Shown here piece by piece: positions 4,986-5,479 of a stretch of 5,479 nucleotides of DNA (its first letter is position 1; every line of letters starts with the position of its first letter). Origin of the DNA: Bacillota bacterium (lineage in GTDB: Bacteria > Bacillota > Clostridia > Lachnospirales > Lachnospiraceae); the NCBI GenBank assembly GCA_023428885.1, contig JAEYWQ010000347.1:1-5479 (forward strand). Direction: 5' to 3'. The position numbers and the translations under genes were made by a program. The notes beneath the pieces were generated by a model. The model was not told where the DNA came from. It saw only the letters and a program-made list of their open reading frames with translations, and did not search any database.

Positions 4986-5479
4986 ATGAGTATTTTACAA
5001 AAAGCAATTGAGGTAATGGAACAAAAAGCTTGTGATGCAATCATGATTTCTAATCGTCACAATATGAGATATATAAGTGGTTATTGTGGAGATACAGGTA
5101 TTGTTGTGATAACTAAGGAAGATAAGTTGTTATTTACTGACTTTAGATATATTTTTCAAGCACAGGCAGAAGCAAAAGATTATGAAGTGATTGATATTGG
5201 GAATGATAGTTATGCAAAGGCTATTGCAAAAGAATTAAAGAAGAGACAGATCAAGAAAGTAGGTTTTGACGAAGAAGAAGTAAGTTATACGACTTATACC
5301 AAATTCTTTAAGGAATTCGAAGGAATGGAATTGGTTCCATACAGCGATGAATTATCAAGATTACGTATGGTGAAAACTGCCCATGAGTTAGCTTGCATCA
5401 AGCAGGCTGAACACATTGGAGATTTGGTATTTGCTCAGATTGTAAAAGATATTCGTCCAGGTGTGACAGAACTTGAGAT
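4986..5479 (+). CDS. M24 family Xaa-Pro peptidase, N-terminal part (3' truncated by window)
   Basis: The frame opens at ATG 4986, 6 bases after an AGAGG ribosome site (4975-4979), and runs without a stop to the window edge, giving 164 residues. The start reads MSILQKAIEVMEQK, followed by DAIMISNRHNMRYISGYCGDTGIVVITKEDKLLFTDFRY, the typical creatinase-like N-terminal domain of Xaa-Pro aminopeptidase/prolidase proteins (M24B). The ELSRLRMVKTAHELACIKQAEHIGD segment (about 124-148) is the usual junction to the pita-bread catalytic domain. The metal-binding Asp, Asp, His, Glu and Glu residues lie beyond the window, so activity cannot be judged. The family removes N-terminal residues preceding proline in the cytosol. 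It follows aroQ by 37 bases with no terminator. In related Firmicutes an elongation factor P gene (efp) often comes next; that is expectation, not something seen here. Confidence 0.92.
   Translation, partial: MSILQKAIEVMEQKACDAIMISNRHNMRYISGYCGDTGIVVITKEDKLLFTDFRYIFQAQAEAKDYEVIDIGNDSYAKAIAKELKKRQIKKVGFDEEEVSYTTYTKFFKEFEGMELVPYSDELSRLRMVKTAHELACIKQAEHIGDLVFAQIVKDIRPGVTELE

Noticed and set aside
1..5479. CRISPR arrays, tRNA or rRNA genes, insertion sequences, phage or defence genes
   Set aside because: No regularly spaced repeats, no RNA-gene signatures, and no transposase, integrase, nuclease or toxin motifs were seen on either strand.

Overview
The window is low-GC, mostly forward-strand chromosomal DNA, most like a Clostridia genome of the Lachnospiraceae/Lachnoclostridium type. 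This rests on strong AGGAGG-like ribosome binding sites, AT-rich promoters, the protein families seen, and the gene order yqeG - shikimate kinase - type II dehydroquinase - M24 peptidase. The species assignment is an inference from recognition, not from a search.

Layout. (1) Positions 2-304 are the 3' end of a forward gene whose last conserved residues look like the C-terminus of a YgiQ-family radical SAM protein, followed by an unusual Lys/Ser/Arg/Gly-rich tail. A strong intrinsic terminator (about 306-370) ends it. (2) Two forward genes follow: a class I glutamine-amidotransferase-like hydrolase of the peptidase C26 (PuuD-like) family, and a LacX-type aldose 1-epimerase. (3) A single reverse-strand gene encodes an SDR very like gluconate 5-dehydrogenase. 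It converges on the epimerase gene, with a 13-bp perfect hairpin between them. (4) The 379-base gap at 3018-3396 holds control DNA: a well-formed reverse promoter for the dehydrogenase, a forward promoter close to yqeG, a possible second forward promoter, and two TGTAA/TTACA operator-like inverted repeats. (5) A tight forward cluster follows: yqeG (HAD IIIA phosphatase), aroK, aroQ and the start of an M24 Xaa-Pro-peptidase-like gene that runs off the window end.

Working together: AroQ and AroK catalyse two nearby steps of the shikimate pathway (dehydroquinate to dehydroshikimate, and shikimate to shikimate 3-phosphate). The intervening reductase AroE is not in the window. The epimerase and the dehydrogenase both suggest sugar or sugar-acid use but sit in separate transcription units.

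I saw no CRISPR array, tRNA, rRNA, transposon or phage gene, and I found no convincing undescribed system. The most interesting parts are the regulatory gap around 3127-3255 and the low-complexity tail of the first protein.
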